A stretch of 64,000 bases of DNA from positions 23,903 to 87,902 of the forward strand of contig NZ_JAGSXH010000014.1 in assembly GCF_018283645.1 (NCBI RefSeq), written 5' to 3'. The translations under genes were made by a program, and so were the position numbers. Under the pieces are notes generated by a model. That model was given only the letters and a program-made list of their open reading frames with translations, did no database searches and was not told the DNA's origin. Source of the stretch: Actinocrinis puniceicyclus (GTDB taxonomy: Bacteria; Actinomycetota; Actinomycetes; Streptomycetales; Catenulisporaceae). Below are positions 36,201 through 45,742 of this stretch, piece after piece (the first letter of the stretch is position 1; each line of letters opens with the position of its first letter).

Positions 36201-37847
36201 CCCGATGGTGGTGCTCAGGCTGGTGACCAGCTCTTCCCGGATGGCGTCCAGCGGCGGGTTGGTGACCTGGGCGAACAGCTGGCTGAAGTAGTCGAACAGC
36301 AGCCGGGGGCGCTCGGAGAGCACGGCCACCGGAGTGTCGGAGCCCATGGAGCCGATCGGCTCGGCCCCGGCCTTCGCCATCGGCGCGAGCAGGACGCGCA
36401 GTTCCTCCTCGGTGTAGCCGAAGGTCTGCTGGCGGCGCACCACCGAGGCGTGGGTGTGCACGATGTGCTCGCGCTCGGGCAGCTGGTCGAGGCGGATCAG
36501 GCCGGCGTGCAGCCAGTCCTGGTAGGGGTGCGCCGCGGCCAGCTCGGCCTTGATCTCTTCGTCCTCGACGATGCGGTGCTGCGCGGTGTCGACCAGGAAC
36601 ATGCGGCCGGGCTGGAGCCGGCCCTTGCGCACGACCCTGGCCTGGTCGATGTCGAGGACGCCGACCTCGGAGGCCAGCACGACGAGGCCGTCGTCGGTGA
36701 CCCAGTAGCGGGAGGGGCGCAGGCCGTTGCGGTCGAGCACGGCGCCGATGACGGTGCCGTCGGTGAAGGTGATGGAGGCCGGGCCGTCCCAGGGCTCCAT
36801 CTGACAGGAGTGGTAGTGGTAGAAGGCCCGCTTCGCCGGGTCCATCTCGGTGTGGTTCTCCCACGCCTCCGGGATCATCATCAGCACCGCGTGCGGCAGC
36901 GAGCGGCCGGCCAGGTGCAGCAGCTCGAGCACCTCGTCGAAGGTGGCCGAGTCGCTGGCGTCGGGGGTGGTGATCGGGAAGATGCGGTCGAGCGGGCCCT
37001 TGAACGCGTCGGTGGCCAGCTGCGACTCGCGGGCGCGCATCCAGTTGCGGTTGCCCTGGACCGTGTTGATCTCGCCGTTGTGCGCGACGAAACGGTAGGG
37101 GTGCGCGAGCGGCCAGGCCGGGAAGGTGTTGGTGGAGAACCGCGAGTGGATCAGCGCGATGGCGCTGGCCAGGCGGCGGTCGGACAGGTCGGGGAAGAAG
37201 GGTTCGAGCTGGCCGGTGGTCAGCATGCCCTTGTAGACCAGGGTGCGGCAGGACAGCGACGGGAAGTACACGTCGCTTTCGTGCTCGACCCGCTTGCGCA
37301 GCATGAAACAGCGCCTGTCCAGCTCGATGCCACGCAGTTGAGTGTCACCGTCGCCGTCGGATCCGGCGACGAAGAGCTGGCGGAAGCGCGGCATGACGGC
37401 GCGGGCGGTGGCCCCGAGCAGGCCCGGGGTGGTGGGCACGTAGCGCCAGCCGAGGACTTCGAGCCCTTCTTCGGCGGCGATCGCGGCGACGGTGTCGTAG
37501 ACCTGGAGCTCGACCTCGTCGTTGTTCGGGATGAAGGCCAGGCCCACTGCGTAGGAGCCGGCCGGCGGCAGCTCGAAGTCGACGGTCGCGCGCAGGAAGG
37601 CGTCCGGGACCTGGATCAGTATCCCGGCGCCGTCGCCGGAGTCGACCTCCGCGCCCGAGGCGCCCCGGTGCTCCAGGTTGCGCAGGGCGGTCAGCGCCTG
37701 ATCGACGATGGCGTGGCTGGCGGCCCCGGTGAGCGTGGCGACGAAGGCCACGCCGCACGCGTCGCGTTCGGCCCGCGGGTCGTAAAGGCCCTGGGCGGAA
37801 GGGAGAGCGCTCAGCAGGGCCGAGCGATGGGGGGCCGCTTGGGACAT
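33279..37847 (-). CDS. gltB: glutamate synthase large subunit
   Basis: A 1522-residue enzyme that converts glutamine and 2-oxoglutarate to two glutamates. The class II amidotransferase domain begins at Cys31 in DACGVAF after a 30-residue propeptide that is presumably removed. The central FMN domain shows [25 protein letters not shown] and the FMN/3Fe-4S part [13 protein letters not shown]. The C-terminal GXGXG-type beta-helix follows. I chose ATG 37847, which has GGAGGA four bases upstream, over ATG 37859 and TTG 37868. The 3' end overlaps gltD. Confidence 0.96.
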   Translation of the reverse strand: MSQAAPHRSALLSALPSAQGLYDPRAERDACGVAFVATLTGAASHAIVDQALTALRNLEHRGASGAEVDSGDGAGILIQVPDAFLRATVDFELPPAGSYAVGLAFIPNNDEVELQVYDTVAAIAAEEGLEVLGWRYVPTTPGLLGATARAVMPRFRQLFVAGSDGDGDTQLRGIELDRRCFMLRKRVEHESDVYFPSLSCRTLVYKGMLTTGQLEPFFPDLSDRRLASAIALIHSRFSTNTFPAWPLAHPYRFVAHNGEINTVQGNRNWMRARESQLATDAFKGPLDRIFPITTPDASDSATFDEVLELLHLAGRSLPHAVLMMIPEAWENHTEMDPAKRAFYHYHSCQMEPWDGPASITFTDGTVIGAVLDRNGLRPSRYWVTDDGLVVLASEVGVLDIDQARVVRKGRLQPGRMFLVDTAQHRIVEDEEIKAELAAAHPYQDWLHAGLIRLDQLPEREHIVHTHASVVRRQQTFGYTEEELRVLLAPMAKAGAEPIGSMGSDTPVAVLSERPRLLFDYFSQLFAQVTNPPLDAIREELVTSLSTTIGPEDNLLATSPVACRQVELPFPVIDNDELAKLIHINADGDLPGLKAVTVSGLYKVAGAGAALRARLAEINAEVSAAIEGGARIVVLSDRHSDAEHAPIPSLLLTSAVHHHLIRQKTRTQTALLVEAGDVREVHHVALLIGYGAAAVNPYLAMESVEDLANAGVFVSVPAEKAIRNLIKALGKGVLKVMSKMGISTVASYRGAQVFEAVGLAQELVDEYFTGTVSKLGGIGLDQIAEEVAQRHLRAYPRSTTRPAHRRLEIGGEYQWRREGEPHLFDPESVFRLQHSTRERRYDIFKQYTARVDEQSQRLMTLRGLFRLKEGERAPIPIDEVEPVSEIVKRFSTGAMSYGSISLEAHQTLAIAMNRLGAKSNTGEGGEDPERLYDPERRSAIKQVASGRFGVTSEYLTNADDLQIKMAQGAKPGEGGQLPGHKVYPWVARTRHSTPGVGLISPPPHHDIYSIEDLAQLIHDLKNANPAARVHVKLVSEVGVGTVAAGVSKAHADVVLISGHDGGTGAAPLTSLKHAGAPWELGLAETQQTLLLNGLRDRIVVQTDGQLKTGRDVVIAALLGAEEFGFATAPLVVSGCVMMRVCHLDTCPVGVATQNPELRARFTGKPEFVVNFFEFIAQEVREYLAALGLRSLREAVGHVELIDARKAVEHWKASGLDLTPVLYQPFLPEGASLHQAVAQDHGLAKALDNELIALAHDALEDATPVRITLPIRNVNRTVGTMLGHEVTKRYGGNGLPDETIDVTLTGSAGQSFGAFVPRGITLRLEGDANDYVAKGLSGGRVIVRPDRAATFDPAKNIIAGNVIGYGATSGEVFLSGVVGERFAVRNSGATFVVEGVGDHALEYMTGGRVVILGEHGRNLAAGMSGGVAYVLDLKVARVNPQMVAVEALDAADRAFLHDTVKRHFEETGSQTAAVLLADWAGSIARFAKIMPTDYKRVLGAKAAAERSGLSEQEALEKIMEAAHG

Positions 37848-37931
37848 CGGGTCCTCCATGGTCGTCAAGTAAGGGTCCGCGCCTGAATGCGCGCATGAGG
37901 GACGACTCTGGCCCTTCCCGCGGTGGCTTTG

Positions 37932-37986
37932 AGGTTACACGATGGATCTAGCGTCCGTCAGTAGAGAATCTTGAATCTCGTATTCT
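37932..37986 (-). promoter_or_regulatory. gltB promoter with upstream inverted repeat
   Basis: On the minus strand CTGACG (37956-37961) and TAACCT (37932-37937) are 18 bp apart and resemble -35 and -10 boxes. Upstream, an AT-rich imperfect repeat with arms agaat (37965-37969) and attct (37982-37986) could bind a regulator of nitrogen metabolism. The rest of the 300-bp gap before gltB shows only the lgt terminator. Confidence 0.5.
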
Positions 37987-38092
37987 GGACAACGCCTCTT
38001 TGACCTGCGGTTGTAGCGCGCTACAGCTTGTCTTCCCCGTGTTGCGCGCCCTTCACGCCCCCGGGTTGAGATGCGTGTCACAGAACATGCCA

Positions 38093-38123
38093 CGGGCGCG
38101 GATCCGTAGCGGATCCGCGCCCG
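38093..38123 (-). terminator. hairpin after lgt
   Basis: A perfect 13-bp stem (cgggcgcggatcc at 38093-38105, ggatccgcgcccg at 38111-38123) with a 5-nt loop, 25 bp beyond the lgt stop. No T-run. Confidence 0.75.
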
Positions 38124-38147
38124 AATGCGCAGGTCAGTGCGCGACCG

Positions 38148-39212
38148 TTACGAACCAGCCGGTTGATTGTCGGCGATCTCGTCCCCGGACGGGATTTTGC
38201 CGGGGTCCGCGGCGGGCTCAGCTGGATCTTCCGGAGCCGGTGCGCCGGTGTTCGCCGCCCCGTCATCTTCGTCTGCGTCCGGCGCGCTCGCGCTCTCCCG
38301 CCGCGCGGCCAGCGCCTGCGCGGTCGCCGAGTCCGGCCAGTACAGTTCCGCCTGCGTCTCACGCCCCGGACGCATCCTGGAACTCGCGATCAGGTACAGC
38401 AGCGCGCCGAGTCCGACGAGGATCGAGGTCCAGTCGTTCAGGCGCAGGCCGAGGATGTGGTGGGCGTAATCGCTGCGCAGGTGCTCGACCCAGCCTCGCC
38501 CGATCGTGTAGAGCAGCACGTAAAGCGCGAACACGCGGCCGTGGCCCATGCGGAAGCGGCGGTCGGCCCACAACACGATGAGCGCGACGATCACGCACCA
38601 GATCGACTCGTACAGGAAGGTCGGCTGGAAATGACCCGCGATCGTGGTCGTTCCGGGGATGCCCGAACACGGGGTGGCCTGGCGAGTCGTGTCATCCATG
38701 CAGTGGATGGTCAGGCCCCACGGTTTCGTGGTCGGATCGCCGTACAGCTCGTTGTTGAACCAGTTGCCCCAGCGGCCGATGCCCTGGGCCAGCACGATCC
38801 CGGGGCCGATGGCGTCCGCCAGCGGCGGGAGCTTCACCCCGCGCCGCCGGGCCCCGATCCAGGCGCCGACCGCGCCGAGGGCGATCGCGCCCCAGATGCC
38901 CAGCCCGCCGTCCCAGATGTAGAAGGCGCGCACCCAGTCCTTGCCGGCGGTGAAGTAGAGCTCGTAGTCGGTGATGACGTGGTAGAGCCGCCCGCCGAGC
39001 AGCCCGAAGGGCACCGCCCAGATCGCGATGTCGGTGATGACGTTCGGTTCGCCGCCGCGCGCGCGCCAGCGCCGCTCGCCGAGCCAGACGGCCACCGCGA
39101 TCCCGGCGATGATGCACAGCGCGTAGAACCGGATCGGGAACGGCCCGAGCTTGAGCTCGGCGCTCGTCGGGCTCGGCAGGAAGGCCAGCGGGTGCGGCGC
39201 GAGCGGGCTCAT
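38148..39212 (-). CDS. lgt: prolipoprotein diacylglyceryl transferase
   Basis: A 354-residue membrane enzyme that adds diacylglycerol to the lipobox cysteine of prolipoproteins, acting here on binding proteins such as those in this window. Seven hydrophobic segments are plausible. The Lgt signature GIGRWGNWFNNELYG is intact, as are VWLGERRW, HVITDYELYF and the catalytic-arginine region GRGWVEHLRSDY. The last 80 residues are a hydrophilic Ala/Asp/Pro-rich tail not needed for activity. ATG 39212 overlaps the stop of the DsbA-like gene. Confidence 0.94.
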   Translation of the reverse strand: MSPLAPHPLAFLPSPTSAELKLGPFPIRFYALCIIAGIAVAVWLGERRWRARGGEPNVITDIAIWAVPFGLLGGRLYHVITDYELYFTAGKDWVRAFYIWDGGLGIWGAIALGAVGAWIGARRRGVKLPPLADAIGPGIVLAQGIGRWGNWFNNELYGDPTTKPWGLTIHCMDDTTRQATPCSGIPGTTTIAGHFQPTFLYESIWCVIVALIVLWADRRFRMGHGRVFALYVLLYTIGRGWVEHLRSDYAHHILGLRLNDWTSILVGLGALLYLIASSRMRPGRETQAELYWPDSATAQALAARRESASAPDADEDDGAANTGAPAPEDPAEPAADPGKIPSGDEIADNQPAGS

Positions 39213-40123
39213 GACTTGCTCGCTGACGGCGTCGGCGCCGGTGAGGCGCCGGAGCCGGCCGCCGCGCTCGGCGAGGCGCTGGTGCTGGGGCCGGAGCTGG
39301 CGCTGGGCGACGCGCTCGGGTTGACCCCGGCCAGCTTGTCGATCGCGGCGATGAACGCGGTTTGCGCGGCCGTGGCCTGCGAAGCGGTCGGCAGGGTGAA
39401 GGCCTTGCCGTTGGCGTAGATCGTCGGGGTGGACGGCTGGTTGTTGGTGATCTTGTTCAGGCTCGCGTAGTTCTGCCGCACCCAGTCGAAGTACCTGTGC
39501 GAGTTGACGCAGTTCTCGAAGGTCTTGCCGTCCAGGCCCGGCACCTGCTTGGCCAGCGCGATCAGGGTCGCGTCGGAGGCGAAGGAGTCGGTGCTCTCGG
39601 CGGGCTGGTTGTTGTAGATGATGTCGTGGTACGCCTCGAAGTGCCCGGCGTCCTGCGCACAGGCGAAGGCGTTGCCGGCATGCAGCGAGCCGCTGCCGTT
39701 GGTGTTCGCGTCGATGAGGGTGACCGGGTGGATCAGCAGTTCCAGCGTGCCGTTCTGGATCAGCTGCTTGTACGCGGGCGTGAACGTCGTCTCATACGAC
39801 TTACACGCCGAGCAGCGGGCGTCTTCGTAGACGGTGAGCTTGACCTTGGCGTCGGCGTTGCCGAGCGGGATCGCCATGCCGTCGGCGGAGCTGATCCCGC
39901 CGGTGGTGTCGGCCACCGCGCCGACCGGAACGGCCGCGGGGGTCTTGGGCGCCGTCGCGGCCTGGACTGCGAAAGCCACGGCGACCGCGACCACGATCAC
40001 GCCGAGGACGGAACCGTACACGGCGAGCAGACGGTTACGCCGGGCGCGGCGCGCCTGCTCCTGCCGCAGCTGTGCGGCGCGCTGGCGGGCCAGTTCCTTG
40101 CCTACCTTGTTGGCCTTGCTCAT
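39209..40123 (-). CDS. membrane-anchored DsbA-like thioredoxin-fold protein
   Basis: A 304-residue protein with a basic N-terminus, one membrane segment (about 31-56) and an extracytoplasmic thioredoxin fold of the DsbA/DSBA_Thioredoxin_4 type. The active site is CSAC (Cys104-Cys107) in YEDARCSACK, and the cis-Pro region is PSTPTIYANGK. Two further cysteines (FACAQ and ENCVN) may pair. The C-terminal 45 residues are Ser/Ala/Pro-rich. It probably introduces or transfers disulfides in exported proteins. The MauE-like gene upstream, 293 bp away, may encode its redox partner. Confidence 0.87.
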   Translation of the reverse strand: MSKANKVGKELARQRAAQLRQEQARRARRNRLLAVYGSVLGVIVVAVAVAFAVQAATAPKTPAAVPVGAVADTTGGISSADGMAIPLGNADAKVKLTVYEDARCSACKSYETTFTPAYKQLIQNGTLELLIHPVTLIDANTNGSGSLHAGNAFACAQDAGHFEAYHDIIYNNQPAESTDSFASDATLIALAKQVPGLDGKTFENCVNSHRYFDWVRQNYASLNKITNNQPSTPTIYANGKAFTLPTASQATAAQTAFIAAIDKLAGVNPSASPSASSGPSTSASPSAAAGSGASPAPTPSASKS

Positions 40124-40416
40124 CGTCGGCGGTCCACTTCCAGGTCGGTCGCGAGTGCGGGCGGGGGTGCGGCCCGGGTGCGCTCCCGGCGGCCGGGGTG
40201 GAAGCCCGGGGCGACAAGGCGCACACAGAAAGCCGCGCCCGCATCCTAATCTCGCCACCGCGCGGATCCACCCACCGCGCGAGCAGATCTCGGAGAATTC
40301 ATGGCATTGCGTGACCTGTCCGTGACCTGCGCCGGGGTCGGGCGACGCGCGAAATCGCCGCGCACGGTCAGGCGCCGGCGGCGAACGCGGCGTCCAGGGT
40401 GGCCGGCCGGGCAGCG

Positions 40417-41067
40417 CTACCGCCGGGACGGGCCGCCCTTGGCCGGCGCCGAGCGGCGCGGGGTCGGCACGGGGGCGGCCGAGGCGGGTTCCGGCAGCAG
40501 CAGCGCATCGGCGGAGAACTTGCTCTTGGGCCGCCACAGCAGCCAGGCCGCGGGGACGAGATATGCGAGGTCGCGCAGCACGTCCATGGTGTAGCGCGTC
40601 CTGCCCACCGCCACCTGTCCGCCGGAGCCGCCGCAGCCGCAGGTGATGTGGATGCCGCGGGCGCCGAGCGAGACGATGCCGCCGATGTATGTCAGCAGCA
40701 GGAGCGCCGACAGGCCGGCGACGAGGCGGGTGCCCAGCCCTGCGATCGCGAGCAGGCCCAGGGCGAGCTCCACGTAGGGCTGGGCGTAGGCGAAGGCGTT
40801 CACCATGCCGCCGGGCAGGATCTGGAAGTTGCGCACCGAGGCGACGTTGGCGTCCGGGGTGCCGAGCTTCGGCAGGCAGTAGAACAACCACATCGCGCCG
40901 AGCAGGAGCCGCGCGGCCAGCGAGATCCAGGGCGCGGCCCCGGCGAGGGCCGAGCGCGGCGCGGCGGCGGCCGATCCGGCTTCGGCCTGCGCGGATGCCG
41001 CGCCCTTGCCGGCGGCCACCTGGCCGCCCGTGCCGTTGCCGGCCGCGGTGCCTCGTTCCGACGTCAT
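40417..41067 (-). CDS. MauE/DoxX-family redox-associated membrane protein
   Basis: A 216-residue membrane protein with about four hydrophobic segments (for example ARLLLGAMWLFYCLPKLG and ALGLLAIAGLGTRLVAG). A cysteine pair lies in ITCGCGGSGG between membrane segments, which suggests dithiol exchange with the DsbA-like neighbour. The frame is open to 41190 but would run into trpA, so I used ATG 41067; its ribosome site is weak. The C-terminus is Pro/Ala/Arg-rich. Confidence 0.75.
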   Translation of the reverse strand: MTSERGTAAGNGTGGQVAAGKGAASAQAEAGSAAAAPRSALAGAAPWISLAARLLLGAMWLFYCLPKLGTPDANVASVRNFQILPGGMVNAFAYAQPYVELALGLLAIAGLGTRLVAGLSALLLLTYIGGIVSLGARGIHITCGCGGSGGQVAVGRTRYTMDVLRDLAYLVPAAWLLWRPKSKFSADALLLPEPASAAPVPTPRRSAPAKGGPSRR

Positions 41068-41130
41068 CCCTGCTGCCGTCCCATCCGCTGTCGGTCCATA
41101 TCGGCCCTTGCCGCCGCCCGCCGGCCGGCC

Positions 41131-41150
41131 GTCCGTCCGTCCGTCCGTCC
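41131..41150. repeat. (gtcc)5 simple repeat between trpA and the MauE-like gene
   Basis: Five tandem copies of gtcc lie in the 100-bp gap. The repeat could vary by slippage, but it lies upstream of the chosen MauE start and would only shift the upstream frame. Confidence 0.8.
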
Positions 41151-41167
41151 CCGGCCGTGAGGTTACC

Positions 41168-41986
41168 TCAAAGGTTCCGGGCGCGGACACCTTCGGCGAG
41201 TTGTTCGGCGAGTTCGCGCACGGCTGCCAGGCCGGAGCCGGGGTCCGGCGCGTCGAGCAGTCGCCGCACGAAGGCGGAGCCGACGATCACTCCGTCGGCG
41301 AACCGGGCGACCTCGGCCGCCTGCGCCGCGTTCGAGACGCCGAGCCCGACGCAGACCGGCAGCCCGGTCGCCGCGCGGGTGCGTTCGACCAGGTGCGCCG
41401 CCTGCGAGTTGACCGCCGTGCGCGTGCCGGTGACGCCCATGAGCGAGGCGGCGTACACGAAGCCGCGGCAGGCCCGGGTCGTCAGGGCGAGGCGTTCGTC
41501 GGTGGACGACTGCGCGACCAGGAACACCCGGTCCAGGCCGTGCGCGTCCGAGGCGCTGAGCCAGGGTTCGGCTTCCTCGGGGATCAGGTCGGGGGTGATC
41601 AGGCCCGCTCCGCCCGCGTCCGCGAACTGCTTGGCGAAGCGGTCCACGCCGTAACGCTCGATCGGGTTCCAGTAGGTCATCACCAGCGTCGGCGCCCCGG
41701 TGGCGGCCACGCCCTCGACGGCGCGCAGCACGTCGACGGTGTTCGTGCCGGCCTCCAGCGCGTGTTCGACGGCGCGCTGGATGACCGGGCCGTCCATCTG
41801 CGGGTCCGAGTAGGGCAGCCCGACCTCGACGATGTCGACGCCGCCTTCGATCATGGCGCGGCAGGCGTCGAGCGACCCCTCGACGGTGGGGAAGCCCGCG
41901 GGCAGGTAGCCGACGAGGGCGGCGCGGTTCTCGGCCTTGGCGGCGGCGAGGACCGCGGACAGCTTGCTGACGGTCGTCGTGTCCAT
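41168..41986 (-). CDS. trpA: tryptophan synthase alpha subunit
   Basis: A 272-residue TIM-barrel enzyme that splits indole-3-glycerol phosphate into indole for the beta subunit. LVGYLPAGFP, VDIVEVGLPYSDP (containing the catalytic acidic residue) and GVSNAAQAAEVA with DGVIVGSAFVRRL are conserved. ATG 41986 is used; GTG 41998 overlaps the trpB stop as GTGA and is an equally good coupled start. It is the last tryptophan gene. Confidence 0.94.
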   Translation of the reverse strand: MDTTTVSKLSAVLAAAKAENRAALVGYLPAGFPTVEGSLDACRAMIEGGVDIVEVGLPYSDPQMDGPVIQRAVEHALEAGTNTVDVLRAVEGVAATGAPTLVMTYWNPIERYGVDRFAKQFADAGGAGLITPDLIPEEAEPWLSASDAHGLDRVFLVAQSSTDERLALTTRACRGFVYAASLMGVTGTRTAVNSQAAHLVERTRAATGLPVCVGLGVSNAAQAAEVARFADGVIVGSAFVRRLLDAPDPGSGLAAVRELAEQLAEGVRARNL

Positions 41987-41994
41987 AGCTGAGC

Positions 41995-43275
41995 TCACGC
42001 CTCCATGCCGCTGAAGCCGAAGTAGGCGGCGGCGGTGTGCATGTCCTTGTCGCCGCGGCCGGAGAGGTTGACCAGGATGACCGGCTCGCGGCCGAGTTCG
42101 GCGCGCAGCTTCGGCGCGATACGCAGCGCTCCGGCGACTGCGTGTGCTGATTCGATGGCGGGAATGACGCCCTCGGTCCGGCACAGCAGCTTGAACGCCT
42201 GCATCGCCTCGTCGTCGGTGACCGCCTCGTACACGGCGCGCCCGGTGTCGTGCAGCCAGGCGTGCTCGGGGCCGACCGCCGGGTAGTCGAGCCCTGCGGA
42301 GATGGAGTGGCTGGGCATCGTCTGGCCGTATTCGTCCTGGAGCAGGTAGGTGCGCGCGCCGTGCAGGACGCCGATCTCACCGCCGGTGATGGACGCCGCG
42401 TGCAGGCCGGTTTCGACACCCGAGCCGCCCGCTTCGAACCCGTACAGGCGCACGCTCGCGTCCGGCACGAACGCGTGGAAGGCGCCGATGGCGTTGGAAC
42501 CGCCGCCCACGCAGGCCGCGACCGCGTCGGGCAGGGCGCCTGTCAGGGTCATGACCTGCTCGCGGGCCTCAGCGCCGATGACGCGCACGAAGTCGCGGAC
42601 CATCGCGGGGAAGGGGTGCGGGCCGGCCACGGTTCCCAGCAGGTAGTGCGTGTGGTCCACGTTGGTGACCCAGTCGCGGATCGCCTCGTTGATGGCGTCC
42701 TTCAGGGTGCGCGAGCCGATGGCGACCGGGATGACCTCGGCCCCGAGCATGCGCATGCGGGCGACGTTGAGCGCCTGGCGCTGCGTATCCTCCTCGCCCA
42801 TGTAGACGACGCATTCCAGGTCGAGCAGCGCGGCCGCGGTGGCGGTGGCGACGCCGTGCTGCCCGGCGCCGGTCTCGGCGATGACGCGGCGCTTGCCCAT
42901 GCGCTTGGTCAGCAGCGCCTGACCGAGCACGTTGTTGATCTTGTGCGAGCCGGTGTGGTTCAGGTCCTCGCGCTTGAGCAGGATGCGTGCCCCGCACCCC
43001 TTCTCGAACGCGGCCCGCGAGAGCCGCTTGGCGTCGGTCAGCAGCGAGGGGCGGTTGGCGTAGGTGCGCAGCAGGTGCGTGAACTCGGCCTGGAAGGTCG
43101 GATCGTTCTTCGACTTCTGATATGCCTCGGTCAGTTCGGCGAGCGCGGCCATCAGGGCCTCGGGCATGAACCGGCCGCCGTAGCGGCCGAAGTGTCCGTG
43201 CTCGTCGGGCTGCGCGCTGTGCTGGGCGTAGGCGTCGGCGAAGAAGGCGTCGCCGAAGGTTGACGTGTCGGTCAT
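41995..43275 (-). CDS. trpB: tryptophan synthase beta subunit
   Basis: A 426-residue PLP enzyme that condenses indole and serine. The PLP lysine is Lys112 in [10 protein letters not shown], the phosphate loop is GGGSNAIG and GRGDKDM lies near the C-terminus. ATG 43275 is chosen because homology begins at [12 protein letters not shown]; the frame is open to 43443. The 219 bp before it, up to trpC, contain a small TrpM-like ORF. Confidence 0.95.
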   Translation of the reverse strand: MTDTSTFGDAFFADAYAQHSAQPDEHGHFGRYGGRFMPEALMAALAELTEAYQKSKNDPTFQAEFTHLLRTYANRPSLLTDAKRLSRAAFEKGCGARILLKREDLNHTGSHKINNVLGQALLTKRMGKRRVIAETGAGQHGVATATAAALLDLECVVYMGEEDTQRQALNVARMRMLGAEVIPVAIGSRTLKDAINEAIRDWVTNVDHTHYLLGTVAGPHPFPAMVRDFVRVIGAEAREQVMTLTGALPDAVAACVGGGSNAIGAFHAFVPDASVRLYGFEAGGSGVETGLHAASITGGEIGVLHGARTYLLQDEYGQTMPSHSISAGLDYPAVGPEHAWLHDTGRAVYEAVTDDEAMQAFKLLCRTEGVIPAIESAHAVAGALRIAPKLRAELGREPVILVNLSGRGDKDMHTAAAYFGFSGMEA

Positions 43276-43394
43276 CGGAGAGCTCCGAAAAGCGAGAAGA
43301 CGGAAAACGCCGCGAGGCGGCGGGGCGAAGGAGCGGGACGGCGTGCGTCCGCGCGGACTGTGCTCGGCGAGGCGCCTGGGCCTCGCGCGGTCGG

Positions 43395-43487
43395 CTACCT
43401 GGCCGCCTGCCATCGGCGGCCCGCCGGGGCGTGCCGCCACCACGGCCGCCGCCGCGCCGGTGCGATCGGTTTCGGTTCGCCGTACAC
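43395..43487 (-). CDS. tiny Trp-rich ORF between trpC and trpB (TrpM-like)
   Basis: A 30-codon ORF starting at GTG 43487, eight bases after the trpC stop and ending at TAG 43395. The peptide is Arg/Pro/Ala-rich with three tryptophans (WW and a later W) and reads [17 protein letters not shown] at the N-terminus. Streptomyces trp operons carry a small gene, trpM, in exactly this place. Similarity to TrpM cannot be shown here, and the ribosome site is weak, so a leader-type role is an alternative. Confidence 0.4.
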   Translation of the reverse strand: MYGEPKPIAPARRRPWWRHAPAGRRWQAAR

Positions 43488-43494
43488 GGTCAGC

Positions 43495-44325
43495 TCACGG
43501 CCGCCCGCGCCGCATCGCCGGGTGCGCCCCGGCCGCCACCAGGTCGGCCACCGCGTCTCGCGGGTTCTTGCCGGTGACCAGGGACTCGCCGACCAGCACC
43601 GCGTCGGCGCCGCAGTTGGCGTAGGCGATCAGGTCGTGCGGCCCGCGGACCCCGGACTCGGCGACGCGCACGATCTCCTCGGGGATCAGCGGGGCCAGCC
43701 GGGCGAAGGTGTCCCGGTCCACTTCGAGGGTGCGCAGGTTGCGGGCGTTGACGCCGATCACGCGCGCCCCGGCGTCCACGGCGCGGGCGGTCTCCTCCTC
43801 GTCGTGCACCTCGACCAGGGGCGTCAGGCCGATCGACTCGGCCCGCTCGATCAGCGAGACCAGCGCGTCCTGCTCCAGCGCGGCGACGATCAGGAGGACC
43901 AGGTCGGCGCCGTGGGCGCGAGCCTCCCACAGCTGGTAGCTGGTGACGATGAAGTCCTTGCGCAGCACCGGGATGTCGACCCGGGCGCGTACCTCGCGCA
44001 GGTCCAGCAGCGAGCCGCCGAAGCGGCGCCGCTCGGTCAGGACGCTGATGACGCTGGCGCCGCCCTGCTCGTAGTCCCCGGCCAGGGCGGCCGGGTCGGC
44101 GATGGCCGCGAGGGCGCCCTTGGACGGGCTGGAGCGCTTCACCTCGGCGATGACCGCCACGCCGTCGCCGCGCAGGGCGCGTACCCCGTCCTTGGCGGAC
44201 GGCTGAGCCTGCGCCTTGGCCTTGAGATCTTCCAGGGGGGTCTGGGCCTGGCGCTCGGCCAGGTCGGCGCGCACGCCCGCGAGGATCTCATCGAGCACGT
44301 TCCGATTCGGTGTCGCCACCGCCAC
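43495..44325 (-). CDS. trpC: indole-3-glycerol phosphate synthase
   Basis: A 276-residue TIM-barrel enzyme that closes the indole ring. The signatures [53 protein letters not shown] and VGESLV are all present. GTG 44325 is preferred because GAGGGGA lies six bases upstream; GTG 44319 is the alternative. It does not carry a fused trpF domain. Confidence 0.95.
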   Translation of the reverse strand: MAVATPNRNVLDEILAGVRADLAERQAQTPLEDLKAKAQAQPSAKDGVRALRGDGVAVIAEVKRSSPSKGALAAIADPAALAGDYEQGGASVISVLTERRRFGGSLLDLREVRARVDIPVLRKDFIVTSYQLWEARAHGADLVLLIVAALEQDALVSLIERAESIGLTPLVEVHDEEETARAVDAGARVIGVNARNLRTLEVDRDTFARLAPLIPEEIVRVAESGVRGPHDLIAYANCGADAVLVGESLVTGKNPRDAVADLVAAGAHPAMRRGRP

Positions 44326-44526
44326 GTACCGTCCCCTCTGCCGGGGCGCCACACGGCGCCGTCTGCCAAGCCATGCTATCGGCAACTGGCCGGTGCTCGG
44401 CGCCACGAGCCGCCGCGGCAACGCCCCGCGGCGGCCCCGGCGGGTCGCCGACGGGCCGCCGCGGGACGGCCGGGGTGCGGGTCAAGGGCCCTCGCGCGGC
44501 CTCCGGCCGACCGGTCGGGTCCGCGG

Positions 44527-44889
44527 TCAGCCAGCCGAGCGTTCGGCCGCGGCCTGCGCCTTCAGCAGGCTCCACGCGTCCGGGGCGCCGAAACCGGAGG
44601 CGTTGAGCACGGGCACCGCGATCACGGCGAGCAACTGGAGAACGCCGCCGACGATCACCGCGGGCACCATCGCGAACGGGAACATGACTCCGCCGACGAG
44701 GAAGCCGGTGAAGGACAGGGCGACGCCGACCCAGCGGGCGACGGAGTGGCCGTGGTCGGCGTGGTCCACGGTGTTGCCGGCGAAGCTGTTGCCCGCGGCG
44801 GACGAGCCGAGCGCCGCCATGCCGAGGCTGGCCGCCTTGACGAGCGTGGAAGGGCCCTTCTCCTGGGTGGTCTCGATGGCCTCGGTCAT
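44527..44889 (-). CDS. HGxxPAAW-family membrane protein
   Basis: A 120-residue protein with two hydrophobic segments. HGHSVARWVGVALSF matches the family motif HGxxPAAW with Pro-Ala replaced by Val-Ala. Members of this family sit in actinobacterial trp operons between trpC and trpE; the biochemical role is unknown. ATG 44889 starts the conserved part (MTEAIETTQEKGPS). Confidence 0.78.
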   Translation of the reverse strand: MTEAIETTQEKGPSTLVKAASLGMAALGSSAAGNSFAGNTVDHADHGHSVARWVGVALSFTGFLVGGVMFPFAMVPAVIVGGVLQLLAVIAVPVLNASGFGAPDAWSLLKAQAAAERSAG

Positions 44890-44984
44890 GGGGTGGTCGA
44901 CTCCTCGGGAACGGGTCTGGTGCGGTTGTCGATTCCGGCGGCGACAGGACCGCCGCCTCCATTGTCGCCGACGCGCGGGGATGC

Positions 44985-45683
44985 TCAGAGCGTGGGGTCG
45001 GTGCCGTGGTTGAGCGAGTCCCACAGCTCGCGCGTGCTCGGTTCCGCGTGGGCCGCGTCATCGCGGGCGGCCGCGCCGCCGGGCGCCGCAGCCGGGCCGG
45101 CGGCGCCCGTGGCGCCCGCAGCGGCCGCAGCGACCGGCGCTTCGTAGCGGTTCGACAATCCGGTCCAAGAGTGGCCGCGAGCCAGGGTGTACCCGCCGGC
45201 GAGCGCCACGAGGAGCCCGCCGAACAGGCTCACGTACGGCCATGCGGTGTTGGTGACGCCGCCCAGTTGCGCTCCCTCGGCACCGAGGGTCTGCTCGGCG
45301 GCCCGGGCCAGCCGGGTGCTGTCCAGGTGGCCGAGGTTGGTGGCGACGGCGGCGGCCGTGCCGAGGCCCGCGCCGAGCAGGACCAGGCCGACGAGGTAGC
45401 GCCCGACGCGGCGGACCGCGAACAGCGCGACGGCCCCGGCGAGGGCCGCCAGGCCGAGGGCATAGGGCAGCGAGGTGATGCTGTTGCCGGTGGCGTGTAC
45501 GGACAGGCGCACCGGGGAGGTGACCGTCGCCTCGGCCCAGCCGCGGCCCACGGAGGCCAGGATCAACCCGGCCCCGGCTGCTGCCAGCAGCGCGGCGCCG
45601 ACCTTCTGCCGGCCGGCGGGACGGCGCGGCGCCGCGGCAGCGGCCGGAGTGGCGCTGCCGGTGATGCTGCCTGTCGCGGTCAT
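44985..45683 (-). CDS. Trp biosynthesis-associated membrane protein
   Basis: A 232-residue membrane protein of the Trp_oprn_chp family, with about four hydrophobic segments. It begins with a basic stretch RRPAGRQKVGAALLA, and shows GRGWAEATV and the final loop YVSLFGGLLVALAGGYTLARG. Only members near trpE are known and no function is established. The C-terminus ends in an Ala-rich region and RELWDSLNHGTDPT. Start ATG 45683. Confidence 0.85.
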   Translation of the reverse strand: MTATGSITGSATPAAAAAPRRPAGRQKVGAALLAAAGAGLILASVGRGWAEATVTSPVRLSVHATGNSITSLPYALGLAALAGAVALFAVRRVGRYLVGLVLLGAGLGTAAAVATNLGHLDSTRLARAAEQTLGAEGAQLGGVTNTAWPYVSLFGGLLVALAGGYTLARGHSWTGLSNRYEAPVAAAAAGATGAAGPAAAPGGAAARDDAAHAEPSTRELWDSLNHGTDPTL

Positions 45684-45742
45684 GCGGCCATCTTCGCAAA
45701 CGGGGCGGACGGGACGTGCCGCGGGGTGCCGGGGGGCGGTGC

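Noticed and set aside
32428..36864. 1478-codon minus-strand open frame within gltB-gltD
   Set aside because: It is an alternative frame on the same strand as gltB and gltD with Arg/Pro/Ala-rich nonsense composition.
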